The notes below the pieces were generated by a model that did not search any database, had not been told where the DNA came from, and saw only the letters and a list, made by a program, of their open reading frames with translations. The position numbers and the translations under genes were made by a program. DNA of 51,544 nt from Planctomycetales bacterium (lineage in GTDB: Bacteria; Planctomycetota; Planctomycetia; Isosphaerales; Isosphaeraceae): NCBI GenBank assembly GCA_027452145.1, contig DAIDHB010000402.1, positions 1 through 51,544 on the forward strand. The letters are read 5' to 3'. Below are positions 26,178 through 35,700 of this stretch, in pieces. How positions within the stretch are numbered: position 1 is the first letter of the stretch; every line of letters begins with the position of its first letter.

Positions 26178-26960
26178 ATGATGGACCTCGAACGAGAGCA
26201 GCTCCGTAAGACCTACGACGTCTGCCGGATCGGATTCGCGATCCTCTCGGCGGCGCTGATCCTCGCCTGCTTCACCTCCGCCCTGCCGTTCGTGTACTTT
26301 TTCTCCCCGCAGATTTGCGAGCGGATCAGCTCGTCGACGTGGTATCACTGGATCGACGTGCCGATCACCTGGCTCAGCCTGCTGGCCGTACTGATGCTCT
26401 GGGGGCGGTTCGACCACCCCGGCTGGCAGCGCCGCATGACCTTGCTGCTCATCATGAGCCTGGTCGACGCGGGCCTCTGGTTCCTGGATCACGGCACCGA
26501 GCTGGGCCTCGCCCGGATCGAATTCGGCCACCAGTGGCTGCGTGAAACCTTCGGCCGGGCGCTGGGGTGGGCCGAGTTCGCCCTGCTGGCGGGGCTGTCC
26601 TGCGACTACCTCGAACACCTCGGCGTCGACCAGGCCCGCGAGGCGGGCAAGACGGCGCGTTCGATGGCGGCGACCGGCGCCGTCCTCTGGCTCCTCCTGT
26701 TCTTCGAGCGCACCGACTGGCACGCGGGATGGCCGTTGATCGTGCGGGCCCGCCCGGCGATGATCGAGATCTACCTGCTCTACATGGCCACGCAGCTCTT
26801 CTGGGCGATCACCCTCTTCCAAGTGACGGCCCTGGTCGTGGCCGCCGCCCGCGAATCCGGCCGCGTCATCGCCGAGATGATCCGCGAGGACGACGCAGAC
26901 GACGTCCTCCGGCCCCCATCCGGCCGCACCGAGGAAATGGACCTCTTCCGGGTCGGATAG
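26178..26960 (+). CDS. Multi-span membrane protein, function unknown
   Basis: The product is about 260 residues from ATG 26178 (MMDLEREQLRKTYDV). An in-frame ATG at 26115 overlaps the upstream stop (ATGA), and the longer form would add 21 Arg/Pro-rich residues, so both starts are possible. There are about six hydrophobic segments, including IGFAILSAALILACFTSALPF, ITWLSLLAVLMLWG and AVLWLLLFFERTDW. The C-terminal tail is acidic and polar. Many aromatic and His residues sit at helix ends. No known family was recognised. It probably forms a two-gene unit with the beta-sandwich protein. Confidence 0.65.
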   Translation: MMDLEREQLRKTYDVCRIGFAILSAALILACFTSALPFVYFFSPQICERISSSTWYHWIDVPITWLSLLAVLMLWGRFDHPGWQRRMTLLLIMSLVDAGLWFLDHGTELGLARIEFGHQWLRETFGRALGWAEFALLAGLSCDYLEHLGVDQAREAGKTARSMAATGAVLWLLLFFERTDWHAGWPLIVRARPAMIEIYLLYMATQLFWAITLFQVTALVVAAARESGRVIAEMIREDDADDVLRPPSGRTEEMDLFRVG

Positions 26961-27039
26961 ACTCCGCCCTGGAGGTCCTTCCAAACGGAGGACAGGCATC
27001 GCGAGGATCCGGAGCCGGTTCCCCTGTCGTCCGAGCCCG

Positions 27040-27987
27040 TCAGCGGGCCGATCCGGCGGGCAGCAGCTCGCGGAGCGAGCGAGGCAGGGGGAAGTGCACG
27101 CCCTCCTGGCGGATCGTCACCTCCTGGATCTCGGCATCGAAGTTCCGCTGGAGATACTCGACACACTCCTGCACGACCTCCTCGGGCGCGCTGGCCCCGG
27201 CGGTGATCAGGACCGTCTCGACGCCCCGGAACCACTCGTCGCGGATCTCGGTGACGCCGTCGATCAGGTGCGAGGGGCGTCCCAGGGTGTTGGCGATCTC
27301 GGCCAGCCGCCGGCTGTTGGAGCTGTTCTGGCTGCCGAGCACCAGCACCAGGTCGGCCCGCGCCGCCAGCTCGCGGACGGCCTCCTGGCGGTTCTGCGTC
27401 GCGTAGCAGATGTCGTCCTTCGGCGGGTTGGCGATCCGGGGGTATTTCTTCCGAAGCGCGGCGATCACGATGTTGGCGTCGTCGACGCTCAGGGTGGTCT
27501 GGGTCAGGTAGGCGACCTTATCGGGGTCGGGCACCTCCAGCCGCTCGACGTCCTCGGCGGTCTCGACCAGGATCATCTGCCCTGGCGCCTCGCCCATGGT
27601 GCCGATCACCTCGTCGTGTCCCTCGTGGCCGATCAGGATGATCGTGTAGCCGTCGCGGGCGTAGCGGATCGCCTCGAGGTGCACCTTGATCACCAGCGGG
27701 CAGGTGGCATCGATCGCCACGAGATTGCGGCCGCGGGCCTGCTCGCGGACCTGCGGCGAGACGCCGTGGGCGCTGTAGAGGAGGGGGGCTCCCTCGGGAA
27801 CGTCGTCGATCGACTCGACGAAGACGGTTCCCAGCTTCCGGAACCGCTCGACCACGAACTTGTTGTGGACGATTTCGTGATACACGTACAGCGGCGGGCC
27901 GAAGAACTCGAGGGCCCGCTCCAGGCACTCGATGGCCATGTTGACCCCCGCGCAGAAGCCCCGGGGGTTCGCCAGGATGATCTTCAT
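27040..27987 (-). CDS. ispH: 4-hydroxy-3-methylbut-2-enyl diphosphate reductase (IspH)
   Basis: IspH makes the final step of the MEP isoprenoid pathway, reducing HMBPP to IPP and DMAPP with a [4Fe-4S] cluster. The 315-residue protein starts at ATG 27987 (MKIILANPRGFCAGV), with GAGGGA about 9 bases upstream. The three cluster cysteines are visible: GFCAGV (Cys12), DATCPLV and DDICYATQNRQ. The substrate-handling motifs GHEGHDEVIGTMGE (with the catalytic Glu), TQTTLS, GSQNSSNS and ITAGASAP are also intact. Length matches the family. It diverges from the pyr operon and has no other MEP genes nearby. Confidence 0.95.
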   Translation of the reverse strand: MKIILANPRGFCAGVNMAIECLERALEFFGPPLYVYHEIVHNKFVVERFRKLGTVFVESIDDVPEGAPLLYSAHGVSPQVREQARGRNLVAIDATCPLVIKVHLEAIRYARDGYTIILIGHEGHDEVIGTMGEAPGQMILVETAEDVERLEVPDPDKVAYLTQTTLSVDDANIVIAALRKKYPRIANPPKDDICYATQNRQEAVRELAARADLVLVLGSQNSSNSRRLAEIANTLGRPSHLIDGVTEIRDEWFRGVETVLITAGASAPEEVVQECVEYLQRNFDAEIQEVTIRQEGVHFPLPRSLRELLPAGSAR

Positions 27988-28127
27988 CGTGCTCGGTCCC
28001 TCGTCGCGGAGGCCCACGGCGCGCGGTGCCCGCCGGCGATGATCGCGGTCGTTTGATTCGGCTCGTCTCGTCGTTGCGGACTCCTATGGTATGTCCTCGC
28101 GGCCCCGAGGGAAAGCCGAGTCGGCCG

Positions 28128-28159
28128 CCAACCCGGCGCCGGGCGGGACGCCGGGTTGG
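28128..28159. promoter_or_regulatory. Perfect 11-base inverted repeat between ispH and pyrR
   Basis: CCAACCCGGCG (28128-28138) and CGCCGGGTTGG (28149-28159) pair around a 10-base loop. It lies about 140 bases upstream of the ispH ATG and 45 bases upstream of the pyrR -35 element, so it is neither a 3' terminator nor in the pyr leader. Confidence 0.6.
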
Positions 28160-28203
28160 CGCGGTCGCGCCGGTGCGGGCCGACTGCGGCGGCCCGGGTC
28201 TCC

Positions 28204-28233
28204 TTGAAAGCCGCGTTGGGCGTCTGCTACAGT
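28204..28233 (+). promoter_or_regulatory. Promoter of the pyr operon
   Basis: TTGAAA (28204-28209) and TACAGT (28228-28233) are 18 bases apart. The leader to the pyrR GTG would be only about 43 bases, too short for a classical PyrR attenuator. Confidence 0.5.
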
Positions 28234-28282
28234 TCCTCGAACGGGTCACACGGTCCCGGTCGTCCATTGGGGAGGTCCTGCC

Positions 28283-28873
28283 GTGCGGAAGACGGGCGAA
28301 CGGCCGCTGTGCGACGCCGCGACCATCAACGGGCTGATCTCGGCCATGGCCGACGAGCTGTCGCGGTGGGTTCGCGCTGGTGTTCCCTTCCGACTGGTTG
28401 GCGTCCGCACCCGCGGCGTCGTCCTCGCCGAGCGACTGGACGAGCGGATGCGGGATCGGGCCGGGCTCGACGTCCCGGTTGGGGCGGTGGATATCACACT
28501 CTATCGCGACGACCTCGGCCGCAGCCAGGCCTGGCCGGTGCTTCATGGCACCGAGATCCCCTTCGCCATCGAGGGCGCCGACGTCGTCCTGGTCGACGAC
28601 GTGCTCTTCACGGGCCGGACCATCCGAGCCGCCCTGAATGCGATCTGCGACCTGGGACGGCCCGCCTCCGTCCGCCTGGTCGTCCTGGTCGACCGAGGAC
28701 ATCGCGAGCTTCCCATCCAGGCCGAGCTGCCGGGCCTGGGGGTCCAGACCGCGCGGGCCGACCACGTCCGCGTGCGGCTCACACCTGTCGACCCCGTTGA
28801 CGAGATCGTCGCCATCGAGCCGGCCGCCGGAGCCTCCTCCGCCGCGGCCCAGGACGGGAGCCCCCAGCCGTGA
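28283..28873 (+). CDS. pyrR: PyrR, pyr operon regulator / uracil phosphoribosyltransferase
   Basis: PyrR binds pyr mRNA in response to UMP in Gram-positive bacteria and also has UPRTase activity. The 196-residue product starts at GTG 28283 after GGGGAGG. The PRPP-binding loop VVLVDDVLFTGRT (residues 101-113) and VGAVDITLYRDDL (67-78) are the family signatures. The C-terminal 20 residues are Ala/Ser-rich. pyrB follows with a 4-base overlap (GTGA). Because the predicted leader is short and no antiterminator-like structure is apparent, RNA-mediated attenuation is not supported here. Regulation could act on translation, or the protein may serve mainly in uracil salvage. Confidence 0.93.
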   Translation: MRKTGERPLCDAATINGLISAMADELSRWVRAGVPFRLVGVRTRGVVLAERLDERMRDRAGLDVPVGAVDITLYRDDLGRSQAWPVLHGTEIPFAIEGADVVLVDDVLFTGRTIRAALNAICDLGRPASVRLVVLVDRGHRELPIQAELPGLGVQTARADHVRVRLTPVDPVDEIVAIEPAAGASSAAAQDGSPQP

Positions 28874-29862
28874 CCACTCCCGCCCAGCCCGCCGATTCCG
28901 CCGTCTGGACCCGCAAGCACCTGCTGGGCCTCGAGGAGCTTTCGGCCGAGGAGATCCTCGCGATCCTCGACACCGCCGAGTCGTTCGCCGAGGTCTCGAC
29001 CCGCAGCCGGAAGAAGGTCCCCGCGCTCCAGGGCCGGATTGTCTTCAACCTCTTCTTCGAGAACTCGACCCGCACCCGCACGAGCTTCAGCCTGGCGGCC
29101 AAGCGGCTTTCGGCCGACACCCAGGATTTCTCGGCCAGCACCTCGAGCCTCTCGAAGGGCGAGTCGTTCATCGACACCGCGCGGAACATCGAGGCCATGG
29201 GCGCCGACGTTCTGGTCGTCCGCCACCCCACGCCCGGCACGCCCCACCTGCTGGCCCAGCACGTCGGCTGCTCCATCATCAATGCCGGCGACGGCGCCCA
29301 CGAGCACCCCACCCAGGCGCTCCTGGACCTTATGACCATCCGCCGGGCCAAGGGCCGGATCGAGGGGCTTACCGTCGGGCTGCTGGGGGATATCTCGCAC
29401 TCGCGCGTCGCCCGGTCCAACATCCACGCGCTGACGAAGCTCGGCGCACGGGTGATCCTGTGCGGTCCGCCGACCCTGGTGCCCCGCGGCTGGGAGCGGT
29501 TCGGCTGCGAGGTGGCGTATTCGCTCGACGAGATTCTGCCGCGGTGCGACGTGGTGAACGTCCTGCGGATCCAGTTCGAGCGCCAGCAGCGCGGGCTGTT
29601 CCCGTCGGTCGCCGAGTACTCGCAGTTCTACATGATGACCCAGGAGCGGGTGAGGCTGGGCAAGCCGGACCTGCTGCTCCTGGCACCCGGGCCGATCAAC
29701 CGCGGGGTCGAGCTGACGCCCGAGGTCGCCGACGGCCTGCATTCGGCGATCCTCGACCAGGTGACCAACGGCCTGGCCGTGCGCATGGCCGTGCTCTACT
29801 TGCTCAGCGGCCGGGTCGAGCCCGGCCCGCGGGACGGCCGCGACGGCCGGTCCCGGCAATGA
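28870..29862 (+). CDS. pyrB: Aspartate carbamoyltransferase catalytic subunit (PyrB)
   Basis: PyrB condenses carbamoyl phosphate with aspartate in the second step of de novo pyrimidine synthesis. The 330-residue protein starts at GTG 28870 overlapping the pyrR stop. The carbamoyl-phosphate signature FFENSTRTRTSF (about residues 62-73), the loop SKGES, the GDGAHEHPTQALLD motif and LLGDISHSRVARSN are intact. No pyrI regulatory subunit is present, so this should be an unregulated trimer, or associate with dihydroorotase as in other PyrB-PyrC pairs. The C-terminal 15 residues are Arg/Gly/Asp-rich and extend past the family end. The stop overlaps the pyrC ATG. Confidence 0.95.
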   Translation: MTTPAQPADSAVWTRKHLLGLEELSAEEILAILDTAESFAEVSTRSRKKVPALQGRIVFNLFFENSTRTRTSFSLAAKRLSADTQDFSASTSSLSKGESFIDTARNIEAMGADVLVVRHPTPGTPHLLAQHVGCSIINAGDGAHEHPTQALLDLMTIRRAKGRIEGLTVGLLGDISHSRVARSNIHALTKLGARVILCGPPTLVPRGWERFGCEVAYSLDEILPRCDVVNVLRIQFERQQRGLFPSVAEYSQFYMMTQERVRLGKPDLLLLAPGPINRGVELTPEVADGLHSAILDQVTNGLAVRMAVLYLLSGRVEPGPRDGRDGRSRQ

Positions 29863-31223
29863 GTCACGGGCCGATCCACCGGCCCCCGGGACGGGAGAAT
29901 CCCCCTTTGCCCACCATCCAGATCAGCGGCGGCCGGATCATCGACCCCAGCCAGGGCCTCGACGGGCCCGGCGACCTGTGGATCAGCCGGGGGCGGATCC
30001 TCCCCAGCGGCGGTGCACCCGAGGAGGCCGAAATCGTCATCGACGCCACCGGGCTGATCGTCTGCCCCGGCCTGATCGACATCCACGTGCACCTGCGCGA
30101 GCCCGGCAACGAGGAGGATGAGACCATCGCCACGGGCGCCGCGGCCGCGCTGGCCGGCGGCGTGACGTCGGTCGCCTGCATGCCGAACACGATCCCCGCG
30201 ATCGACACCCAGGCCGCCGCCGAGTTCGTGGTGCTTCAGGCCCAGCGGGCCAAACAGGCCAACGTCTTCCCCGTGGGCGCCGTCTCCAAGGGCCGCCAGG
30301 GCGCCGAGCTCGCCGAACTGGGCCAGCTCGTCGACGGCGGCGCCGTGGCCTTCACCGACGACGGCGCCCCGGTCGCCTCGGCCGACCTGATGCGACGCGC
30401 CCTCCAGTACGCCACGATGTTCGATCGGGTGATCATGCAGCACTGCCAGGTCCCCGAGCTGACCGTCGGCGGCGTGATGAACGAGGGGATCGAGTCGATG
30501 CGGCTGGGCCTCGGCGGCATGCCGGCCGCGGCCGAGGACATCATGGTCGCCCGCGACATCCGCCTCGCCGAGATCACCGGCGGCCGGCTGCACATCCAGC
30601 ACATCTCGACCGCCCGCTCGGTCGAGTTGGTCCGCGAGGGGAAGCGCCGGGGGGTCCGCGTCACGGCCGAGGCATGCCCGCACCACTTTGCCCTCACGGA
30701 CGAGCGGCTGCGGACGTTCGACTCGAACTACAAGATGAATCCCCCTCTCCGCACCTGGAGCGACGTCGAGGCCGTCATCGGCGGCCTGAAGGACGGCACG
30801 ATCGAGTTCATCGCGACGGACCATGCCCCCCACGCCCGCGAGAAGAAGATGCGGGAGATCGACCTGGCCCCGTTCGGGATCGTCGGCCTCGAGACCCTCG
30901 TGCCGATCACGTCGCTCTGCCTCATCGAGCCGGGCCACCTGACCTGGTCCGACGCGATCGCGAAGATGTCGTGCAACCCGGCGGTGCTGTTGGGCCTGAC
31001 CGACAAGGGCACCCTGCGCGCCGGCGCCGACGCCGACGTCACCCTGATCGACCCCCACACCCGCTGGACGATCGACCCGGCCCAGTTCCGCTCCAAGAGC
31101 CGCAACACACCCTTCGGCGGCTGGGAGGTCAATGCCCGCGCGCACACCGTGATCGTCGGCGGTGAGGTCCGCTACACCCGAGGCGGCATCGTCCGCCAGG
31201 CCGGTGCCGCCGTGCCGGCGTGA
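29859..31223 (+). CDS. pyrC: Dihydroorotase, class I (PyrC)
   Basis: PyrC closes carbamoyl aspartate to dihydroorotate. The product is 454 residues from ATG 29859, which overlaps the pyrB stop (ATGA). The in-frame TTG at 29907 (PTIQISGGRIIDP), with GGGAG upstream, is a serious alternative because family members usually begin just there. The metal site is visible: DIHVHLREPG (His76, His78), AFTDDGAPV (the class I Asp), MQHCQ, IQHIST and FIATDHAPH. It is the long class I type, which in some bacteria forms a complex with PyrB. The gene order pyrR-pyrB-pyrC with 4-base overlaps indicates a single translationally coupled operon. Confidence 0.94.
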   Translation: MSHGPIHRPPGRENPPLPTIQISGGRIIDPSQGLDGPGDLWISRGRILPSGGAPEEAEIVIDATGLIVCPGLIDIHVHLREPGNEEDETIATGAAAALAGGVTSVACMPNTIPAIDTQAAAEFVVLQAQRAKQANVFPVGAVSKGRQGAELAELGQLVDGGAVAFTDDGAPVASADLMRRALQYATMFDRVIMQHCQVPELTVGGVMNEGIESMRLGLGGMPAAAEDIMVARDIRLAEITGGRLHIQHISTARSVELVREGKRRGVRVTAEACPHHFALTDERLRTFDSNYKMNPPLRTWSDVEAVIGGLKDGTIEFIATDHAPHAREKKMREIDLAPFGIVGLETLVPITSLCLIEPGHLTWSDAIAKMSCNPAVLLGLTDKGTLRAGADADVTLIDPHTRWTIDPAQFRSKSRNTPFGGWEVNARAHTVIVGGEVRYTRGGIVRQAGAAVPA

Positions 31224-31426
31224 GGCGAGTCAGCAGGCGACGGCCGGATCGAGGCTCGGCGGCGACGACAGCCCGGCAGGAATGCAGGCCGTCCGGCATC
31301 CGAGCCAGGCCGTGGAGGCAACGCAGCGAACAACGGACATCCATGCCGAGCAGGAAGAGCCGACAGAGCTCGCCGGTTAGCCTGGAGTCGCAGGGAGAGA
31401 ATCGAGCCTACTGGATACGCTGGGTC

Positions 31427-31957
31427 ATGCAGGACGATCGCTCGCCGATTCACCGGCTCATTGAACGCCTCAAGCGTGACGGCTCTCGCATCGCCGAACC
31501 GGTGCAAGTCGAAGGCCTGCCCCCGATCGAGTTCTCCTGCGAGTTCTCATCAGACGGCATCAAAGCCGGCGAGTTGGCGGCGATTCCGCTGCGGTGCCCT
31601 CCGGATCTGAAGGAGTTCTGGGCGATCGCCAGGACGGCGAAACTCTTCGAGGACAGGCTCTTCGGCCAGTGGGGCCTGGAGATCCTGGACCCCGGGCGAT
31701 CCGCCGAACTTACTGCGGCCTGCCTGGCCAAACGGGCCAGGGATTTTCTCGCGGGAGACCTGGTGATTGGCAGGTTCCTCGGAGATTCCGACCTGCTCGT
31801 GGTCCGCACCGACGATTCCAGCCAGGATTATGGGGAGGTCCTGGTCGCGCTGCCGCTCGATCCGAGGAGCGACTGGGACCGAGTTGCCGGATCGTTTCGC
31901 GAGTTCCTCGTCCGCTACGTCGAGTCGGGCGGCGACAAGTACTGGGCGCATCGATGA
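31427..31957 (+). CDS. SMI1/KNR4 (SUKH) family protein
   Basis: The product is about 176 residues from the ATG at 31427 (MQDDRSPIHRLIERLKRDG); an ATG at 31343 would add 28 polar residues. The layout matches SUKH-superfamily immunity-like proteins: CPPDLKEFWAIARTAKLFEDRLFG, then GRFLGDSDLLVVRTDDSSQDYGEVLVALPLDP (quoted as landmarks), ending in a W/F-rich helix. In that family the landmarks are 'P.DLKEFW...G' and 'IG.FLGDGD.L..D'. SUKH proteins often neutralise contact-dependent or polymorphic toxins, but some are housekeeping regulators. No toxin gene is adjacent. It precedes the exonuclease gene and lies in the most accessory-looking part of the window. Confidence 0.75.
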   Translation: MQDDRSPIHRLIERLKRDGSRIAEPVQVEGLPPIEFSCEFSSDGIKAGELAAIPLRCPPDLKEFWAIARTAKLFEDRLFGQWGLEILDPGRSAELTAACLAKRARDFLAGDLVIGRFLGDSDLLVVRTDDSSQDYGEVLVALPLDPRSDWDRVAGSFREFLVRYVESGGDKYWAHR

Positions 31958-32017
31958 CGCGAATTCGAGAGCGGTGAAGGCGGATTGCCGGAGAATCGAT
32001 TTCGGACCGGAGTACAT

Positions 32018-32032
32018 GGCGAGTTTCTCGCC
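32018..32032. promoter_or_regulatory. Inverted repeat upstream of the exonuclease gene
   Basis: GGCGAG-TTT-CTCGCC is perfect. A TATTAT hexamer (32041-32046) lies directly downstream, so the repeat would cover the -35 region. Confidence 0.35.
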
Positions 32033-32083
32033 CCATCCGCTATTATGGCGCGGGGCCCCGTCGAGGGTATGGAGGACACTCGC

Positions 32084-32692
32084 GTGAAATGCCGAGATGG
32101 ATCTGGAACGCTGCCGCGTCGCAAGCCTCGCCCGCTCGCGCTGCCGCCGGCGGATGGGGCATTCGTGGCGATCGACTTCGAGACCGCCGATCACGGGCCG
32201 GATAGCGCGTGTGCAGTTGGGCTGGTCCGGGTCGAGGGTCTTGAGGTGGTGCGCCGGGAGACGATCCTGATCCGGCCCCCGCGATCCCGCTTCGTGTTCA
32301 CCTACATCCACGGGATCACCTGGGAGATGGTCCGTTCGGCACCGACCTTCGCCGACGCCTGGCCAACCATCACGTCGATACTCGAAGGGACATCGACCCT
32401 TGTGGCGCACAACGCGCCGTTCGACCGGCGGGTGCTGGCGGCCTGCTGCACGGCGGTTGGGCTGAGTGTCCCGGAGATCCCGTTCCTCTGTACGGTCCAG
32501 CTCGCGCGGCGGTACTGGCGCGACGCGCGCAACGACCTGCCGTCCGTCTGCCGGCGGCTGGGGATCGGGCTGGTGCATCACGATCCCGCGTCCGACGCCG
32601 AGGCGTGCGCCCGCATCGTCATCGCGGCCGCCAGCGGGGCCATTGCCATGCCGGAGTCCGTATCCGCGGGCGAGTCGCGCGTGTCCTCATAA
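32084..32692 (+). CDS. DEDDh-type 3'-5' exonuclease (DnaQ-like)
   Basis: The product is 202 residues from GTG 32084, chosen because GGAGG lies 8 bases upstream; longer frames reach back to 31985. The exonuclease motifs are in order: FVAIDFETAD (ExoI, Asp-x-Glu), LVAHNAPFDRRVL (ExoII) and HHDPASDAEACA (ExoIII, His-x4-Asp), so all metal ligands are present. The length and lack of other domains fit stand-alone DnaQ/RNase T-like nucleases rather than a polymerase proofreading subunit. It is convergent to the DUF4011-helicase gene with 58 bases between stops. It may be part of a defence cluster or simply a repair nuclease. Confidence 0.85.
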   Translation: MKCRDGSGTLPRRKPRPLALPPADGAFVAIDFETADHGPDSACAVGLVRVEGLEVVRRETILIRPPRSRFVFTYIHGITWEMVRSAPTFADAWPTITSILEGTSTLVAHNAPFDRRVLAACCTAVGLSVPEIPFLCTVQLARRYWRDARNDLPSVCRRLGIGLVHHDPASDAEACARIVIAAASGAIAMPESVSAGESRVSS

Positions 32693-32750
32693 CAGGCCGC
32701 CCGTCGTCGGTTCCGCGGCATTGAGACACCACTTTGCAGGACGTCTTCCA

Positions 32751-35700
32751 TCACGACAGGAAGAGCTTTTCGTCCCGCGCGACGACCGCGCCGCCGTCGA
32801 GCATCGAGTTCAGGATCGTCTCGATCCGCTCCTTCAGTTTCGCGCTCGCCGCTCGGAAGCCGAGTGCCCGGGCGACCAGCGGCGGCAGTTCGTCGCGGCG
32901 GAGTCCGACCTGCTCGGTGACGAGGTAGACGATCGCCTGCCGGACCTCGGCTGGCGGGATCATCTCGGGCTTCTTCAGGGTCGCAGAGGTCAGCGCCGAG
33001 CGGTCGCGGACCGGGACCGCGGATTGCTCGGAATGAGTCACGAAGTCCTGCTCCTCGCGCAGGACGCCCCGGCGGACGCCGGAGTCCACAGCCCGCGCGG
33101 CGGCCTCGGCGATCCGGGCGCCCGTCCGCTGGAGTCCCCAGAGTGATGTGAGTCGGCGGGCGATCTCGTCGCGGTGGATCGGGCCCTCGAGCTGGACCAG
33201 CGCCGTCACGATCTTCTGGAGAATGGCCGGGCTCGTCTCGGGGATCGGCCGGTGGGCGGGCACCGCCTGCTGGAACTCCTGGTAGGGGATCGACCAGGCG
33301 ATCGCGGCGTCGCCGTTGGGACTCTCCTTGTCCGGATCCCGCTCGATCTCGGTCTCGTCGTCATCGAGGCTCAGGCCGTCCGGCTCGTCGACGACCGCCC
33401 GGCCGTCGTGGTCGGACTGCCACTCGGCCCGGGCCTTCTCAATGGCGGCCACGGTCCTTTGCAACTGCTCGGCCGGGCGGTGGAACCAGTCGGTGCTCCA
33501 GATCCGGTGGATCTTCCAGCCCCGGTCCTTCAGCACGGCCTCTCTCAGCCGGTCGCGGTCGCGGGCCGAGCGCGACGAGTGGTAGGTCGCCCCGTCACAC
33601 TCAATCCCCAGCAGGTAGCGGCCCGGCTTCTCCGGGTCCACGATCGCCAGGTCGATCCGGAAGCCCGCCGTGCCGACCTGGCGATGGACGTGGAATCCCA
33701 GGCCCTCCAGGGCCGCCGCAACCTGCCGCTCGAAGTCAGAGTCATAATCGCCGCCCGTCGGGCTCGGCGAGTCGAGGATTCCTGTCTCCGCGAAGCGGAG
33801 GAACGTCCTGAACGCCGACGCGCCTCGCGACTTCGCACGATCGAGGTCGATGTCGTCGGCCGTGATCGAACTGAAGACCTCGCAGCGCTCGCGGGCCCGC
33901 GAGATCAGGACGTTCAGCCGACGCTCGCCCCCCTCGGTCGACAGCGGGCCGAAGTTCATCGATAGGTAGCCCGACGCATCGCGGGCATAGCCGACCGAGA
34001 TGAAGATGACGTCCCGCTCGTCGCCCTGGATGTTCTCGAGGTTCTTGACGAAGAACGGTTCGGGACCTCCCGCGGCGAAGAACGGGGCCAGGTCGACGTG
34101 CTCGCGCTGAAGGGCCTCGAGCTCGTCGCGGATCGCGTCCCGCTGCGCGACCGAGAAGGCCCCGACGCCCAGCGAGCTGTCGGGCGACCGTCGGGCATGC
34201 TCGATTACGGCCTCGGCGACCGCGCGGGCCTCGACCCGATTGGTCGCACTGCCGCCCCGGTCGAAGACGCCGTCGGGGACCGGGCGGAAGTGCAGCCCGT
34301 GACTCGCCGTGACCGAGTTCGGGCTGGGCACGACGAAGAGTCGGCTGTCGTAGAACTCGCGGTTCGACACGGCGATCAGCGAATGATGACGGCTGCGATA
34401 ATGCCAGCGGAGCATCCGCTGTGACATCCCCTGCGCGACGCAGAGGCCCAGGATGCTCTCGATGCTGGCCGCGTTGAGCCCGTCCTCGTCGCCCGAAATG
34501 TCGTCCTCGTCGAGCATCTTGCTGAAGAACCGCGTGGGGGGGAGCTGCCGGTCGTCGCCCACCACGACCACCTGCGCGGCCCGCGCCATTGCTCCCAGGG
34601 CATCGACCGGGCTGACCTGGCTGGCCTCGTCGATCAGGAGGAGGTCGAAGCTCACGCTCCCCGGCTCAAGGAACTGCGCGACCGAAATCGGGCTCATCAG
34701 GAAGACCGGCTTGATCGCGAGGATGGCATTCCCGGCTTCCTTGATGAGCTGGCGGATCGGCTTGTGCCTTCGCTTCTTCTCGATCTCGCGGCGGATGATC
34801 GTCATCTCGCCGCCCATGGCGTTCCGGGGAATCCCGTCATAATGCGCGGCCGCGACCTCGCCGCGCGCCATGTCGATCCGTCCCTGGTCCAGGGCGCGGA
34901 ACTCGTCGATCCAGCGCTCGAAGGATCGCCCGTCGAACGCGGCGAGGTCCGGATTCGCCCGGAAGACTTCGCGAATCAGGGCCTGGTAGTACGCCGCCCG
35001 GAACTGGTCGACCGCGGAGCCGGCGGCAATCCGGCCCTCGTCGATCGCCGAGACGACCGCCGTCAGGCCGGCCTCCTCCAGCCGGCGTCGCCGCATCCGG
35101 TAGCCGATCCACTTCGAGAGCGACTCGGGGTCGAGCTGCCAGCGCCGCAGGCGGCCGAGCCAGTCGTCGATGGGGACTGCATTCGGCGCGGCCACGCCGA
35201 AGGCCGCGGAGGAGTCGAGCACCAGCGTCCTCGCCAGCTCCTGCAACTGCGCCGAGGCGGGCTTGAGCCTCGTCGAGATCGTCCCGAGGGCCGCTTCGAG
35301 CGCGTCGGATCGATTCAGCCGCGCCAGGACATCGCGATGATCCCACGCCGCACCCATGCCGCGGCATTCAGCGTCCCACGAGACAACCTTCGCGAGCGCT
35401 TCCCAGTCGGATTGCGAGCCCTTCCACGCCGCGCCGAAGGCGCCCTGGCCCAGTTCGGCGACGACCGGATCGTGGTCCAGCGTCTTCCGGCCGTCGGCGA
35501 TCGCGATCGTCTCGTCGAGGAGCTTCAGCCGCTCGGGGAGGGACCGGGGCAGTCCCGTGCGGAGCAGGCCGCGGAGCGTGGCGACGGCCCTGCGGTAGTC
35601 GCCCCGGAACCACCGGAAGATCGAGCGGCCGTGGGTCGCGAGCGAGAGCCGGGCACCCGCGAGATCGGCCTGCCAGGCGTCGTCGCGCCAGGTGTCGCGG

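Noticed and set aside
28128..28159. Rho-independent terminator
   Set aside because: The hairpin is strong, but it lies between two divergent genes and lacks a T-run on either side.
28234..28282. PyrR-binding attenuator in the pyr leader
   Set aside because: The leader predicted from the promoter is too short and no terminator/antiterminator pair is visible.
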